Positions 1 through 7,025 of a stretch of 14,257 bases of DNA are shown piece after piece (position 1 is the stretch's first letter; each line of letters opens with the position of its first letter). The stretch covers positions 1 through 14,257 of the forward strand of contig JAGRCC010000435.1 in assembly GCA_020433785.1 (NCBI GenBank), written 5' to 3'. The notes below the pieces were generated by a model. The model searched no databases. It saw only the letters and a program-made list of their open reading frames with translations, and was not told the origin of the DNA. The DNA comes from Anaerolineae bacterium. GTDB lineage: Bacteria; Chloroflexota; Anaerolineae; 4572-78; J111. The position numbers were made by a program, and so were the translations under genes.

Positions 1-865
1 AACTGCTGCGATAGTAACGGGCTTGTCCGCGCATACGTTTTTCAAAAATGAGGATGACCAGGGTCAACGCGACCAACAATAAGGCCAGCACCGCGGCTAC
101 ACTCCGGTCGAATGAGGCGCTGTATTGGAGGTAAATGGCCCTCGTGAAGGAGTCGAAGCGCAGCATCGACACCGCGCCGAAATCGCTGAGGGTGTACAGC
201 GCTACCAGCAAGCCCCCGGCCATAATCGAGGGGCGTAGGTGCGGCAGCGTTATTTCGCGAAATACACGCAATTGGCTACGACCCAAACAGCGCGCTGCCT
301 CTTCCAAGCTGGGATCTAAGCCGCGCAAAGCAGCCCGAACACTGAGCAGCACATACGGATATGAAAACAGGGTTAAGGCCAGAAACGCGCCGGGAAAGCC
401 GTAAATCGACGGCAGCCGGTCGATACCGAATGGCTCCAGCCAGCCCTGGACGATGCCTTTCGGACCGAAGGCTGAAACCAGCGTAAACGCCCCTACATAA
501 GAAGGAATGACCAGCGGCAAAACCGTCAGCACCGCCCAAATCTTCCGCCCCGGCAGATCGGTGCGAACCGTCAACCAGGCCAGCAGAACGCCGATAAAGA
601 CCGCCGCCAGCGTGACCGATGTGGCCAGGGCGGCGCTGCCGAGAAAAATTTCGTGGGTTTTCGGCCGCAGCAGGATATCGAGAACCTTATCATAGCCGGC
701 TCCGGTGGCGCGAATGACTAGATAACCCAAAGGCAGTAAGGCCAGCGCCGCTATCACCAGTGCGACCAGCCACAGTAAAAGCGGTGCTCGACGCGCCGGA
801 CGTTGGATCAAGTTCGACTGGATAGCAATGACAAAGCTGGACAGTTTGGCGTTGTTAACTGTCAT
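1..865 (-). CDS. Fe(III)-type ABC transporter permease (FbpB/ThiP-like), C-terminal part cut by window edge
   Basis: Inner-membrane permease that would carry a substrate (probably ferric iron, judged by the neighbouring binding protein) delivered by a periplasmic or surface binding protein. The frame is open from the ATG at 865 to the window edge, giving 288 residues. Hydrophobic helices lie near residues 29-52, 73-100, 108-132, 157-180, 214-232 and 255-275. The EAA loop that docks the ATPase is clear at about 188-209 (E-E-A-A-R, G195, then I-T-L-P). The ATG has GAGGA at 873-877, 7 nt upstream. The last visible residues (E-K-R-M-R-G then Y-Y-R) resemble the linker of fused two-half FbpB permeases, so a second half probably lies outside the window. 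No ATPase gene is visible. Substrate is inferred; the permease family is firm. Confidence 0.88.
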   Translation of the reverse strand, partial: MTVNNAKLSSFVIAIQSNLIQRPARRAPLLLWLVALVIAALALLPLGYLVIRATGAGYDKVLDILLRPKTHEIFLGSAALATSVTLAAVFIGVLLAWLTVRTDLPGRKIWAVLTVLPLVIPSYVGAFTLVSAFGPKGIVQGWLEPFGIDRLPSIYGFPGAFLALTLFSYPYVLLSVRAALRGLDPSLEEAARCLGRSQLRVFREITLPHLRPSIMAGGLLVALYTLSDFGAVSMLRFDSFTRAIYLQYSASFDRSVAAVLALLLVALTLVILIFEKRMRGQARYYRSS

Positions 866-915
866 TCAAAAATCCTCGTTAGCAATTTAGATGAGAGTGG
901 ATTTGACCAAGCTCA

Positions 916-944
916 ATAGTACAATTGGCAGCCTGATTAATCAA
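916..944 (-). promoter_or_regulatory. Sigma70-type promoter of the permease gene
   Basis: On the minus strand a TTGATT hexamer (939-944) is followed after exactly 17 bp by TACTAT (916-921), about 50 bp before the permease ATG. It implies that the permease can be transcribed separately from the binding-protein gene, whose stop is about 90 bp further upstream. The -35 lies in a small palindrome, TGATTAATCA. Inferred from consensus match only. Confidence 0.5.
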
Positions 945-1036
945 TGACTACTGTTAAGAGCAAGGATGCTGTCTGGTAACTTGGTGGATAACTGGGGTTA
1001 GAAAGTTTTATAAAGCAGCTAAAGTGAGAAAAATTC

Positions 1037-2290
1037 TTACAGAATACCGACCTCTTGCAGGAGTTGAAGCGTTCCCTCCAGATCATCCAAGTTGCTCAGT
1101 TCAATCTCAGGAGCGTTAAAAGAGCCCAGTGGCGGCAGTTGACCATCTAACGGAATTTCGGCCGAGAGCGGATATTCATGTGTTTCGGTGTTGAAATATT
1201 GTTGGGCGCTGGCTTGCAGTAGAAATCGAACAAACAGTTCGGCCGCGGCGGGGTTGCCCGCCGTGTCGATGATCCCGGCGCCGGCCACGTTAACCATGGC
1301 ACCGACGTCGCCGGAGCGGGGGTAGTAGTTGGCCGCCGGAAAGTCGGAATTTTCGGCCAGGAAGCGGAAGAGGTAATAATGGTTGACAAAGCCGGCATCA
1401 ATTTCGCCATTGCCGACGGCTTCGACGATAGCCGTATTGTTGCTGTAAACCAGCGGATCGTTAGCCTGAATGCAATACAACCATTCCCGGGCGCGATCTT
1501 CTCCTTCAATCACCCGCAGCGCCGTCACAAATGCTTGAAACGAGCCGTTGGTCGGTGCCCAGCCGATCCGTCCCAGCCAGGCGGAGTCACAAAAGCCAAA
1601 GACATCGTCAGGCAAATCGGCCTCAGTCAGGTTGTCGGTGTTGTAGACCACGGTTCGCGCCCGGCCTGAGGTGCCTACCCAGAGACCGTCCGGTGAGCGG
1701 AAGCGAGGTTCAACTTGGTCTAGGATCGACTCAGGCAGCGCCACAAAGCGTCCGGCTTTCGCCAGTGCCCCCAGTGCCCCGGCATCTTGACCATAATACA
1801 CATCGGCTGGGCTGTTGCTGCCCTCTTCTAAAATGGTGGCGGCCATGGCGGCGGTGTCGCCGTAGCGAACATCAACGTCGAGGCTGGTTTCCTGCTCAAA
1901 CTGATCAAGCAACGGCCCGACCAAACTTTCGCTGCGGCCGGAATAGATGGTCAACTGACCGCTGACACCGGGCGCGGCGGAGGCTAACCAGGTCGAGGCT
2001 TCCTGAGTGGTCGGAATAAACAGCTTTTGGCCAATGTCAATCACATCCGGGTTGTCGATGACGGTGTAGCTGTTATCCTCGGCGGCTTTGGCATTGGTGG
2101 CGTCAACAATAGCCGGATAGGCCAGCCGATCGCCATAAAATTTTTCGGCAAGCCGGCTGAGCCAGTCATCGGCTTGAACCACATAAGTGATTCCTTCATC
2201 TTGAAACAGTGGGGCAGCGGTCATAGCCGCAGGCGTCAAAGCGGCAATAACGCTAAGTAAGAGGGAACTGAGACCTAACTTACAAATCAT
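1037..2290 (-). CDS. LysM-domain iron(III)-type ABC substrate-binding protein
   Basis: Secreted binding protein of the FbpA/FutA (extracellular family 1) type that should feed the adjacent permease. Residues 1-26 are a signal peptide with an A-x-A-A cleavage region and no lipobox Cys. Residues about 34-94 match a LysM repeat (start Y-V-V-Q-A-D-D, then the hydrophobic/Asn pattern, ending D-I-G-Q-K-L-F-I-P). A binding-protein fold follows from about 112: Y-S-G-R at 116, A-P-T-N-G-S around 245-250, N-N-T-A-I around 284-288 and the paired tyrosines N-H-Y-Y at 303-306 that coordinate Fe(III) in FbpA relatives. The ATG has AAGGGAG about 10 nt upstream. LysM may anchor the protein to peptidoglycan or glycan instead of a lipid; that is inference. 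C234 and C273 could form a disulfide. Fe(III) specificity is likely but unproven. Confidence 0.9.
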   Translation of the reverse strand: MICKLGLSSLLLSVIAALTPAAMTAAPLFQDEGITYVVQADDWLSRLAEKFYGDRLAYPAIVDATNAKAAEDNSYTVIDNPDVIDIGQKLFIPTTQEASTWLASAAPGVSGQLTIYSGRSESLVGPLLDQFEQETSLDVDVRYGDTAAMAATILEEGSNSPADVYYGQDAGALGALAKAGRFVALPESILDQVEPRFRSPDGLWVGTSGRARTVVYNTDNLTEADLPDDVFGFCDSAWLGRIGWAPTNGSFQAFVTALRVIEGEDRAREWLYCIQANDPLVYSNNTAIVEAVGNGEIDAGFVNHYYLFRFLAENSDFPAANYYPRSGDVGAMVNVAGAGIIDTAGNPAAAELFVRFLLQASAQQYFNTETHEYPLSAEIPLDGQLPPLGSFNAPEIELSNLDDLEGTLQLLQEVGIL

Positions 2291-2637
2291 GGTATTACTG
2301 ACTCCCTTATAATAAAGGTCTGGAGTGTCAAAAAAATATGCTTCACCTAAGAAAGCCTATGGGCGATCAAACGAATGATCAATAGCCTACAGTTATGGGC
2401 CAATATTACAGATGGTAATTTAATGACTAACTAAAGTTAAGAATAGCGTGGGTGGAGTCAGGGAGGTAATGAGTTAGTTAATCGGTGATAACCCCAAAAC
2501 TCTCAGGAATTAATTGACCCTATCTGCTAATTAAAACCTCCCGCATTGATGATGGTTATCTGCGGGAGGTTTTAATTAAGATATTTTTTCTTGTCAGGGG
2601 TAACTACCAACCGCCTCGACCGGCTGCTGGCTACGTT
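2291..2637. other. Intergenic region between binding-protein and desaturase genes
   Basis: This AT-rich spacer carries the symmetric terminator at 2528-2578 and the ribosome binding site of the binding-protein gene (AAGGGAG on the minus strand near 2303-2309). The rest should hold that gene's promoter, but no clean pair was found. TTGACA on the minus strand (2327-2332) lacks a -10 at the proper distance. No Fur-type 19-bp palindrome and no additional coding frame was seen. Confidence 0.5.
2528..2578 (-). terminator. Symmetric Rho-independent terminator
   Basis: A perfect 18-bp inverted repeat (2528-2545 against 2561-2578, arm TAATTAAAACCTCCCGCA) with a 15-nt loop. The GC core is flanked by A and T tracts on both sides, so it can terminate either strand. 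It sits 60 bp downstream of the desaturase stop and most likely ends that transcript before the binding-protein gene. Confidence 0.85.
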
Positions 2638-3705
2638 TTAGGATGACCAAAGCTCACTAATTTGCCCCTCACCCGAGCCAAATCCGGCCTGCTCGATGAG
2701 TTTAAATTGTTGAAAGTTAATCAGTTTTTGGCGTTCTTCGTCCCATAGACTCAAATTCATAGTTTTGAAGCTGGATAAAATGGTTAGCGTAGGGGAGGTT
2801 TGGAACATTTGATTATCATTGTGACATTGCTCTAGCAGGTAGTTGGGAATTCTGGGGCTAAGATGATGAATATGATGAAAGCCAATGCTGCTGGTAAACC
2901 ATTGTAACACTTTGGGCAATTTGTAATACGAACTGCCATGTAAAGCCGCAATGGTATAATCCCAACTCGGTTTTTGGTCCCAGTAAGCATCTTCGAAATT
3001 GTGTTGAACGAAGAAGAACCAGGAGCCGACACTGGTGGCGATAAAGGTGATGGGGAGTTGGATCAGCAGGTAAGCCTTAAAGCCAATCAAAGCCGACATG
3101 ACGATAACCAAAGCCAACAAGGCGATATTGGTCCAAAACAACCCTCGACGCTCTTTATCCCAATTCTTGCGCTTGAGAAAATCGAAGCGATAGCCAATAA
3201 TAAAGACCAGGGTCGGCGCCAGAATAAACATGAAGACCGGATTGCGATACAGGCGGTACTTCAGACGGCCCCATTTAGACTTTGATAAATACTCATTGAC
3301 GGTCATGGTATAGAAATCACCAATGCCGCGATGTTCCAGGTCGCCCGTGGCCGAATGGTGGATAGCGTGCGTCCGCCGCCAATAGTGATACGGCACAAAT
3401 GTAAATAGACTAAAAACCATGCCCAATCGATCGTTAATCTTTTTCGATTTGAAAAACGAGCCGTGACCGCAGTCATGTTGTAATGTAAAAATACGAACAA
3501 CAAACAACGCCGCCGGGATTGCTAGCAGCAAGGTTAACCAATACCCGACGCTAAGGCTCTGATACATTAAATACCATAACAGTAAGTATGGCAGTAGCGT
3601 CGTGGCAACTTGCCACCAACTGCGCTTCACGCTGGGTTTTTGATACTTGCTGACAATCGAACGCCAGTCCGAAATACCGGGGGTCGTGCTGTGAGAGAGT
3701 TTCAA
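2638..3705 (-). CDS. Membrane fatty acid desaturase (omega-6/delta-12 type)
   Basis: Di-iron membrane enzyme that introduces a double bond into acyl chains of membrane lipids using O2 and reduced electron carriers. The three histidine boxes are intact: H-D-C-G-H (77-81), H-A-I-H-H (113-117) and H-H-I-H-H (277-281), plus H235 in Q-H-N-F-E-D. Hydrophobic segments lie near 33-52, 54-72, 93-107, 155-171, 190-207 and 211-233, typical of FA_desaturase members of about 350 residues. The start is TTG at 3705, chosen because AGGAG stands 6 nt upstream; the ATG 5 nt before it opens only ATG-ACT-TGA. It has its own promoter and terminator, so it appears monocistronic. Regiospecificity cannot be read from sequence. 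It implies an organism that meets oxygen. Confidence 0.92.
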   Translation of the reverse strand: MKLSHSTTPGISDWRSIVSKYQKPSVKRSWWQVATTLLPYLLLWYLMYQSLSVGYWLTLLLAIPAALFVVRIFTLQHDCGHGSFFKSKKINDRLGMVFSLFTFVPYHYWRRTHAIHHSATGDLEHRGIGDFYTMTVNEYLSKSKWGRLKYRLYRNPVFMFILAPTLVFIIGYRFDFLKRKNWDKERRGLFWTNIALLALVIVMSALIGFKAYLLIQLPITFIATSVGSWFFFVQHNFEDAYWDQKPSWDYTIAALHGSSYYKLPKVLQWFTSSIGFHHIHHLSPRIPNYLLEQCHNDNQMFQTSPTLTILSSFKTMNLSLWDEERQKLINFQQFKLIEQAGFGSGEGQISELWSS

Positions 3706-3720
3706 GTCATGCTCCTATTA
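3706..3720 (-). promoter_or_regulatory. RBS deciding a TTG start, with overlapping two-codon ATG-ACT-TGA
   Basis: The minus strand reads TAATAGGAGCATGACTTGAAA. AGGAG is 6 nt from the TTG start of the desaturase but only 1 nt from the out-of-frame ATG, which is closed at once by TGA. The TGA overlaps the TTG start codon. The spacing favours TTG as the functional start. Confidence 0.6.
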
Positions 3721-3804
3721 AATTTTGTTTTGTTGTTTGCTGTTGCTCGCTGCCGTTAAACTTCCCGAGGCGGTCAAATGAGGCAACTCAAAGCGGATGT
3801 TAAA

Positions 3805-3833
3805 ATTCTATGCGACTCATTGAAATTGCACAA
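3805..3833 (-). promoter_or_regulatory. Candidate promoter of the desaturase gene
   Basis: On the minus strand TTGTGC (3828-3833) is followed after 17 bp by TAGAAT (3805-3810). The -10 matches five of six consensus bases; the -35 is weak. It would give a leader of about 95 nt before the TTG start. Confidence 0.4.
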
Positions 3834-3859
3834 ACTGCTTGACTATGTTTAAAATTAAA

Positions 3860-3881
3860 AAGGCTGGTCTAAACCAGCCTT
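3860..3881 (-). terminator. Rho-independent terminator after the acidic-protein gene
   Basis: A 9-bp stem (AAGGCTGGT against ACCAGCCTT) with a 4-nt loop. Read on the minus strand it is followed by TTT-AA-TTTT, giving a U-rich tail only in that direction. It therefore most likely ends the transcript of the acidic-protein gene, about 165 nt after its stop, and insulates the desaturase promoter. Confidence 0.78.
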
Positions 3882-4046
3882 GTCATTAGAATTAACTTTG
3901 GCACAGCGTAAGCCTTAATTAACCATCTTCACCGATGCACCCTGATAGTCACAGATTTTTAATTTGATTTTATCTGTGGCAATCTGGGATTATCTGTAGA
4001 TAGTTGACGGCACTTAAACCCGTTCTTTATGTGACTTTAGGCAGAG

Positions 4047-4328
4047 TTAGCGCCAATCATCATCAAAATCTTCGTCCTCATCTTCCCAAAGATCTTCATC
4101 TTCTAAATCTTCGTCATCGAAATCTAATTCTTCTTCATCTAAATCTTCGAAATCCTCCTCGTCGAGATCGCTCAAGTCCTCTTCGTCCGATTGATCCGCT
4201 TCGACTAACTCAGCTTCAATGAAATCCATTAATCGACGGTAGGCATCGGTGGCCATCTCGCCAGCGGTAACAATTTCTGCGCCCACTTCAAGGGCGCTGC
4301 CATCTTCAAAAGTAATTTTCCGGCTCAT
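4047..4328 (-). CDS. Small hypothetical protein with very acidic C-terminal tail
   Basis: I do not recognise a family. The 93-residue product has a compact N-terminal part (residues 1-45, mixed strands then a helix) and a tail from about 47 made almost only of Asp, Glu, Leu and Phe in the repeated pattern D/E-D/E-L/F, ending D-D-D-W-R. There is no signal peptide or membrane segment, so it should be cytoplasmic. The start is the ATG at 4328, with GGAGGAG directly upstream at proper spacing; a GTG at 4340 in the same frame would lie within that ribosome binding site and is less likely. Acidic tails of this kind can mimic nucleic acid, bind basic proteins or bind cations, but none of these is shown. 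A good TATAAT at 4370-4375 precedes it and a terminator follows. Confidence 0.75.
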   Translation of the reverse strand: MSRKITFEDGSALEVGAEIVTAGEMATDAYRRLMDFIEAELVEADQSDEEDLSDLDEEDFEDLDEEELDFDDEDLEDEDLWEDEDEDFDDDWR

Positions 4329-4369
4329 ACACTCCTCCACGTTGCAAGGATATTTTGGTCCATATCTTA

Positions 4370-4375
4370 ATTATA
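4370..4375 (-). promoter_or_regulatory. -10 element of the acidic-protein gene
   Basis: The minus strand carries a perfect TATAAT about 42 nt before the chosen ATG. No good -35 hexamer stands 17 bp upstream, so an activator or extended contact may be needed. Call rests on the hexamer alone. Confidence 0.4.
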
Positions 4376-4643
4376 CTTTACGGTAAGGCAAATTAAGACA
4401 GGGAGTAAAATGCTTATATTATTTATTTTTGGCAATCGCTCTCACTCGGCTTAAACGGCTAAACCGAAGTTGTAACAGCGACCAGGTAACTCTACTTAAA
4501 CAAATTATAATAGACGAGATATTTGGGTTTTTTAGGTAAAATTAAGTCGATTTTGGAGCTAACCCATTGTATGATAATTGGTTTATCACGTCAATAAAGC
4601 AAGTCCGATTTTAAGGTTTTTTTTGGGCATTACGGGTCTGTTT

Positions 4644-4697
4644 ATGAAAATATTTTCATTAAACATTCATTAATTCTTAAGTGTAGCGCGCTATACT
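4644..4697 (+). promoter_or_regulatory. Operator-promoter module of the two-component operon (copy A)
   Basis: The module begins with the perfect palindrome ATGAAAATATTTTCAT (4644-4659). It continues with TTCATTAA repeated at an 11-bp period (4654-4661 and 4665-4672) and ends in the -10 hexamer TATACT (4692-4697). Direct repeats with an 11-bp period are the usual binding pattern of OmpR/PhoB-type regulators, which is what the next gene encodes. There is no good -35 hexamer, as expected of an activated promoter. The same arrangement is seen at 6880-6933 with identical spacing to the -10. Autoregulation is inferred. Confidence 0.65.
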
Positions 4698-4740
4698 GCT
4701 CCCATAAGCCCATTACAACGAAACGAGGTTAAGGCAAACG

Positions 4741-5421
4741 ATGCGCATTCTGGTGGTGGAAGATGAAGACCGTATTGCCGGTTTTTTAAAGAAGGGACTG
4801 GAAGAAGAAAGCTACGCCGTCGATATCGCTCCTGACGGTATGGCAGCGTTGGAATGGGTGGCCGGCGCTGAATACGATCTGATCTTGCTCGACGTGATGC
4901 TGCCTGGCTTGACCGGCTTTGAAGTTTGCCAGATCCTCCGCCAGCGCGGAGTCGATAGCCCCATCCTGATGCTGACCGCCCGCGATGACATCGATGATCG
5001 AGTCCAGGGCTTGGACTTTGGGGCGGACGATTATCTGACGAAGCCGTTTGCTTTCAAAGAACTTTTGGCCCGGATTCGCGCCCTAACCCGCCGCACCGCG
5101 TCGAATCCGACCTCGGATGTGATGCTTGAATTCGCCGATTTGCAGCTCGACACGGTGACTCACAAAGCCAAACGCGGCCACCGCGAGATCGACCTCACCC
5201 CCAAAGAGTATGCGCTGTTGGAATTCTTCTTGCGCCATCCCCGCCGCCCCCTGAGCCGAACCCTGGTACGCGAGAATATTTGGGGCTACGACTACTTTGG
5301 CGCGTCCAACGTGGTCGATGTCTACGTGCGCCACCTCCGTCAAAAATTAGAAAGCGGCGGCGAACCGGCCCTGATCCATACCGTGCGTGGCGTCGGCTAT
5401 CAGATGGATGACCCGGAATGA
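4741..5421 (+). CDS. OmpR/PhoB-family response regulator
   Basis: DNA-binding transcription regulator of a two-component system. Residues 1-118 form the receiver domain with acidic pocket E7-D8, phosphoacceptor D51 (L-L-D-V-M-L-P), T79 and K101. Residues about 128-224 form the winged-helix effector domain (L-T-P-K-E-Y-A-L-L, then D-V-Y-V-R-H-L-R-Q-K-L and T-V-R-G-V-G-Y). The length of 226 is normal and the residues needed for function are intact. The ATG has AAGG 7-10 nt upstream. The stop overlaps the kinase start (ATGA), so the two are translationally coupled. Its sequence resembles the CusR/CopR/MprA-like heavy-metal and envelope-stress branch, but the signal cannot be named. The 11-bp direct repeats at 4654-4672 and 6890-6915 are its likely targets. 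Confidence 0.95.
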   Translation: MRILVVEDEDRIAGFLKKGLEEESYAVDIAPDGMAALEWVAGAEYDLILLDVMLPGLTGFEVCQILRQRGVDSPILMLTARDDIDDRVQGLDFGADDYLTKPFAFKELLARIRALTRRTASNPTSDVMLEFADLQLDTVTHKAKRGHREIDLTPKEYALLEFFLRHPRRPLSRTLVRENIWGYDYFGASNVVDVYVRHLRQKLESGGEPALIHTVRGVGYQMDDPE

Positions 5422-6860
5422 ACATTCGGCTGCGCTTGACCCTGTGGTACACGGCTATCCTATCGGCCATCTTGGTTATTTTTGGTATTATTGTTTACTT
5501 TGGCCTCAGCCGTAGTTTGTTAGCCACTCTCGATAACCATCTCCAGCGCGAAGCCAACCAAATTATCAATGAACTCAAATTTGAACACGATGGCGATCAC
5601 AGCGACCGGAGTGAGGATCATAATAATGAAGCGGCCGAGTATGTCGGTATCTTCAGGGCCGAATTAGAGTATACCCCGGAGCCTGGCGTCTTCTGGCGGG
5701 TGTTGGCTCCCAACGAGCAGCCACTGGTCGATCCGGGCTATTTTAGCGGCTCCGCCATCGACCAAAACCCGCTGGATATTACTCGTCCGCATTTTACCTA
5801 TGGTCTGCTGGCGAACAATACGCCGGTGCGTCTTTTGACGCTGCCTTTTGCCATCCGGCAGCAGCAGGCCGGCGCGGTGCAAGTGGCCGAAAGCTACGAC
5901 GAAATTCAAGATATTCAGCGCCGGCTGATCATCTTATTGGGCCTGAGTATCCCGCTGATTATCTTAGGGGCCAGCGCCGGCGGCTGGTTTTTGGCCAACA
6001 GCGCGCTGGCTCCCATCGATGGTATTACCCGCGCGGCCAACCAGATCAGCGCCCAAGACCTCGGCCAACGGCTCAACCTCAAACTCCCCAACGATGAAGT
6101 CGGTCGTTTGGCTGCCACCTTTGATAAAATGCTCGATCGCCTGGAAGCCGGCTTTGAGCAGCAAAAACGGTTCATCGGTGATGCCTCTCACGAGATGCGC
6201 ACGCCGCTGACCATCCTCAAGGGTGACGTGGAGGTGGCGCTTAACCGGCCTCGCAGCGCCGCCGAGTATCGGGAAACCTTAGAAATGGTCAATGAGACGA
6301 GCAACCGACTGACCGGATTGGTGGAAGAACTACTGCTGCTAGCCCGAGCCGATAACAACCAATATCCGCTTCGGCTCGACGAGATCGATCTGATCGAACT
6401 CCTGGCCGGCGAGATTCGCCGCCTCGAGCCGCGTGCCCGCGAAAAAGATATCCTTCTTACCCTTAAGGCTCCGCCGACGTTATTTATGACAGCCGATCTG
6501 GATAAATTAGCCCGACTCTTTACCAACCTCATTGACAACGCTATCAAATATGGCGCGCCGGGCGACACGGTGAGCGTGGTGGTCACGACTCAACCTGATC
6601 AGGTTCAAATCGATGTGACCGATACTGGACCCGGCATCCCATCTGAGCATTTGCCCCACGTGTTCGACCGCTTCTATCGAGTCGATAAGGCCCGTGCTCG
6701 TAAACTTTCTGCCCCGTCCGAAGCCGGTGGGTCCGGCCTGGGCCTATCGATTGCTCAGTGGTTGGCTCAGGCCCACCACGGCGCCATCGACGTTGCCAGT
6801 GAAGTGGGCCATGGAACGACCTTTACCGTGCAGTTGCCTCTTCAGCCGCCACTCGATTGA
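5418..6860 (+). CDS. Membrane sensor histidine kinase (HAMP-HisKA-HATPase), partner of the preceding regulator
   Basis: Autophosphorylating sensor. TM1 is about 11-31, the extracytoplasmic sensor 32-166, TM2 about 168-192 and HAMP 193-245. The HisKA domain has phosphoacceptor H258 in D-A-S-H-E-M-R-T-P-L-T. The ATPase domain has the N box with N370 and N374, D402-x-G-x-G and the G-S-G-L-G-L box at 438-443. All catalytic motifs are present, and the architecture matches CusS-like kinases. The sensor contains a His/Asp-rich stretch (residues 57-69, with H57, H61 and H68) that could contact a divalent metal. This echoes the His/Asp-rich tail encoded at 8104-8192, inside the candidate regulon. It overlaps the regulator by 4 bp. 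The signal is not known; metal sensing is inferred. Confidence 0.94.
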   Translation: MNIRLRLTLWYTAILSAILVIFGIIVYFGLSRSLLATLDNHLQREANQIINELKFEHDGDHSDRSEDHNNEAAEYVGIFRAELEYTPEPGVFWRVLAPNEQPLVDPGYFSGSAIDQNPLDITRPHFTYGLLANNTPVRLLTLPFAIRQQQAGAVQVAESYDEIQDIQRRLIILLGLSIPLIILGASAGGWFLANSALAPIDGITRAANQISAQDLGQRLNLKLPNDEVGRLAATFDKMLDRLEAGFEQQKRFIGDASHEMRTPLTILKGDVEVALNRPRSAAEYRETLEMVNETSNRLTGLVEELLLLARADNNQYPLRLDEIDLIELLAGEIRRLEPRAREKDILLTLKAPPTLFMTADLDKLARLFTNLIDNAIKYGAPGDTVSVVVTTQPDQVQIDVTDTGPGIPSEHLPHVFDRFYRVDKARARKLSAPSEAGGSGLGLSIAQWLAQAHHGAIDVASEVGHGTTFTVQLPLQPPLD

Positions 6861-6879
6861 CATTCCCCTGTAATGAATT

Positions 6880-6933
6880 ATGAAAAAAATATCATAAACC
6901 CTTCACTGCTTTTTCATGCCGCGCCTCTAAACT
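6880..6933 (+). promoter_or_regulatory. Operator-promoter module of the coiled-coil/ApbE operon (copy B)
   Basis: Aligned without gaps to 4644-4697 it shares 33 of 54 bases, and 22 of the first 31. It starts ATGAAAAAAATATCAT (imperfect palindrome), has TCA-type words at an 11-bp period (TCATAAA at 6892, TCACTGC at 6903, TCATGCC at 6914) and ends in a TAAACT -10 (6928-6933), exactly where copy A has TATACT. It lies between the kinase stop (6860) and the first structural gene (7026). It suggests that the regulator activates this operon. A leader of about 85 nt would precede the first ATG. Confidence 0.62.
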
Positions 6934-7025
6934 AGAACTGAAAATAACGGTTACGTTTCGCCGCTCGAAATTCATTATCGGCCGCCGACGGCAATCGGTG
7001 GCCCTATTTCCCAAGGAGACACCGT

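Larger units (their letters stand above)
3711..4046. other. Intergenic region upstream of desaturase
   Basis: No coding frame is convincing here. The region holds the candidate desaturase promoter (3805-3833), the terminator at 3860-3881 and, at 3950-4000, AT-rich degenerate repeats of the word TATCTGT (about 3971-3977 and 3991-3997). CACAGAT at 3950-3956 could pair with ATCTGTG at 3972-3978 as a weak 7-bp hairpin. The latter has no assigned role. Confidence 0.4.
4341..4740. other. Divergent intergenic region, acidic-protein gene / two-component operon
   Basis: This is a 400-bp AT-rich spacer between divergent genes. It holds the -10 of the acidic-protein gene (4370-4375) and the operator-promoter module of the regulator operon (4644-4697). 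A run of eight T with no hairpin lies near 4617-4624. No coding frame or RNA gene was seen in the middle part (about 4400-4640). Confidence 0.5.

Noticed and set aside
276..539. Minus-strand frame of 87 codons
   Set aside because: It lies inside the permease gene in another frame; the permease frame shows helices and the EAA loop.
866..1036. Small RNA or ORF between permease and binding-protein genes
   Set aside because: Only a promoter and RBS are supported; no hairpin-plus-T-run and no coding frame with RBS.
2327..2332. Perfect -35 (TTGACA, minus strand) as promoter of the binding-protein gene
   Set aside because: No acceptable -10 at 16-18 bp; the nearest TATTAT is 12 bp away and abuts the RBS.
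2291..2527. Fur box expected upstream of an iron-uptake gene
   Set aside because: No GATAAT-type 19-bp palindrome was found by eye on either strand.
3949..3998. ATCTGTG-type repeats as terminator or mobile element
   Set aside because: The stem is only 7 bp with a 15-nt loop and the direct repeats are degenerate; no function is supportable.
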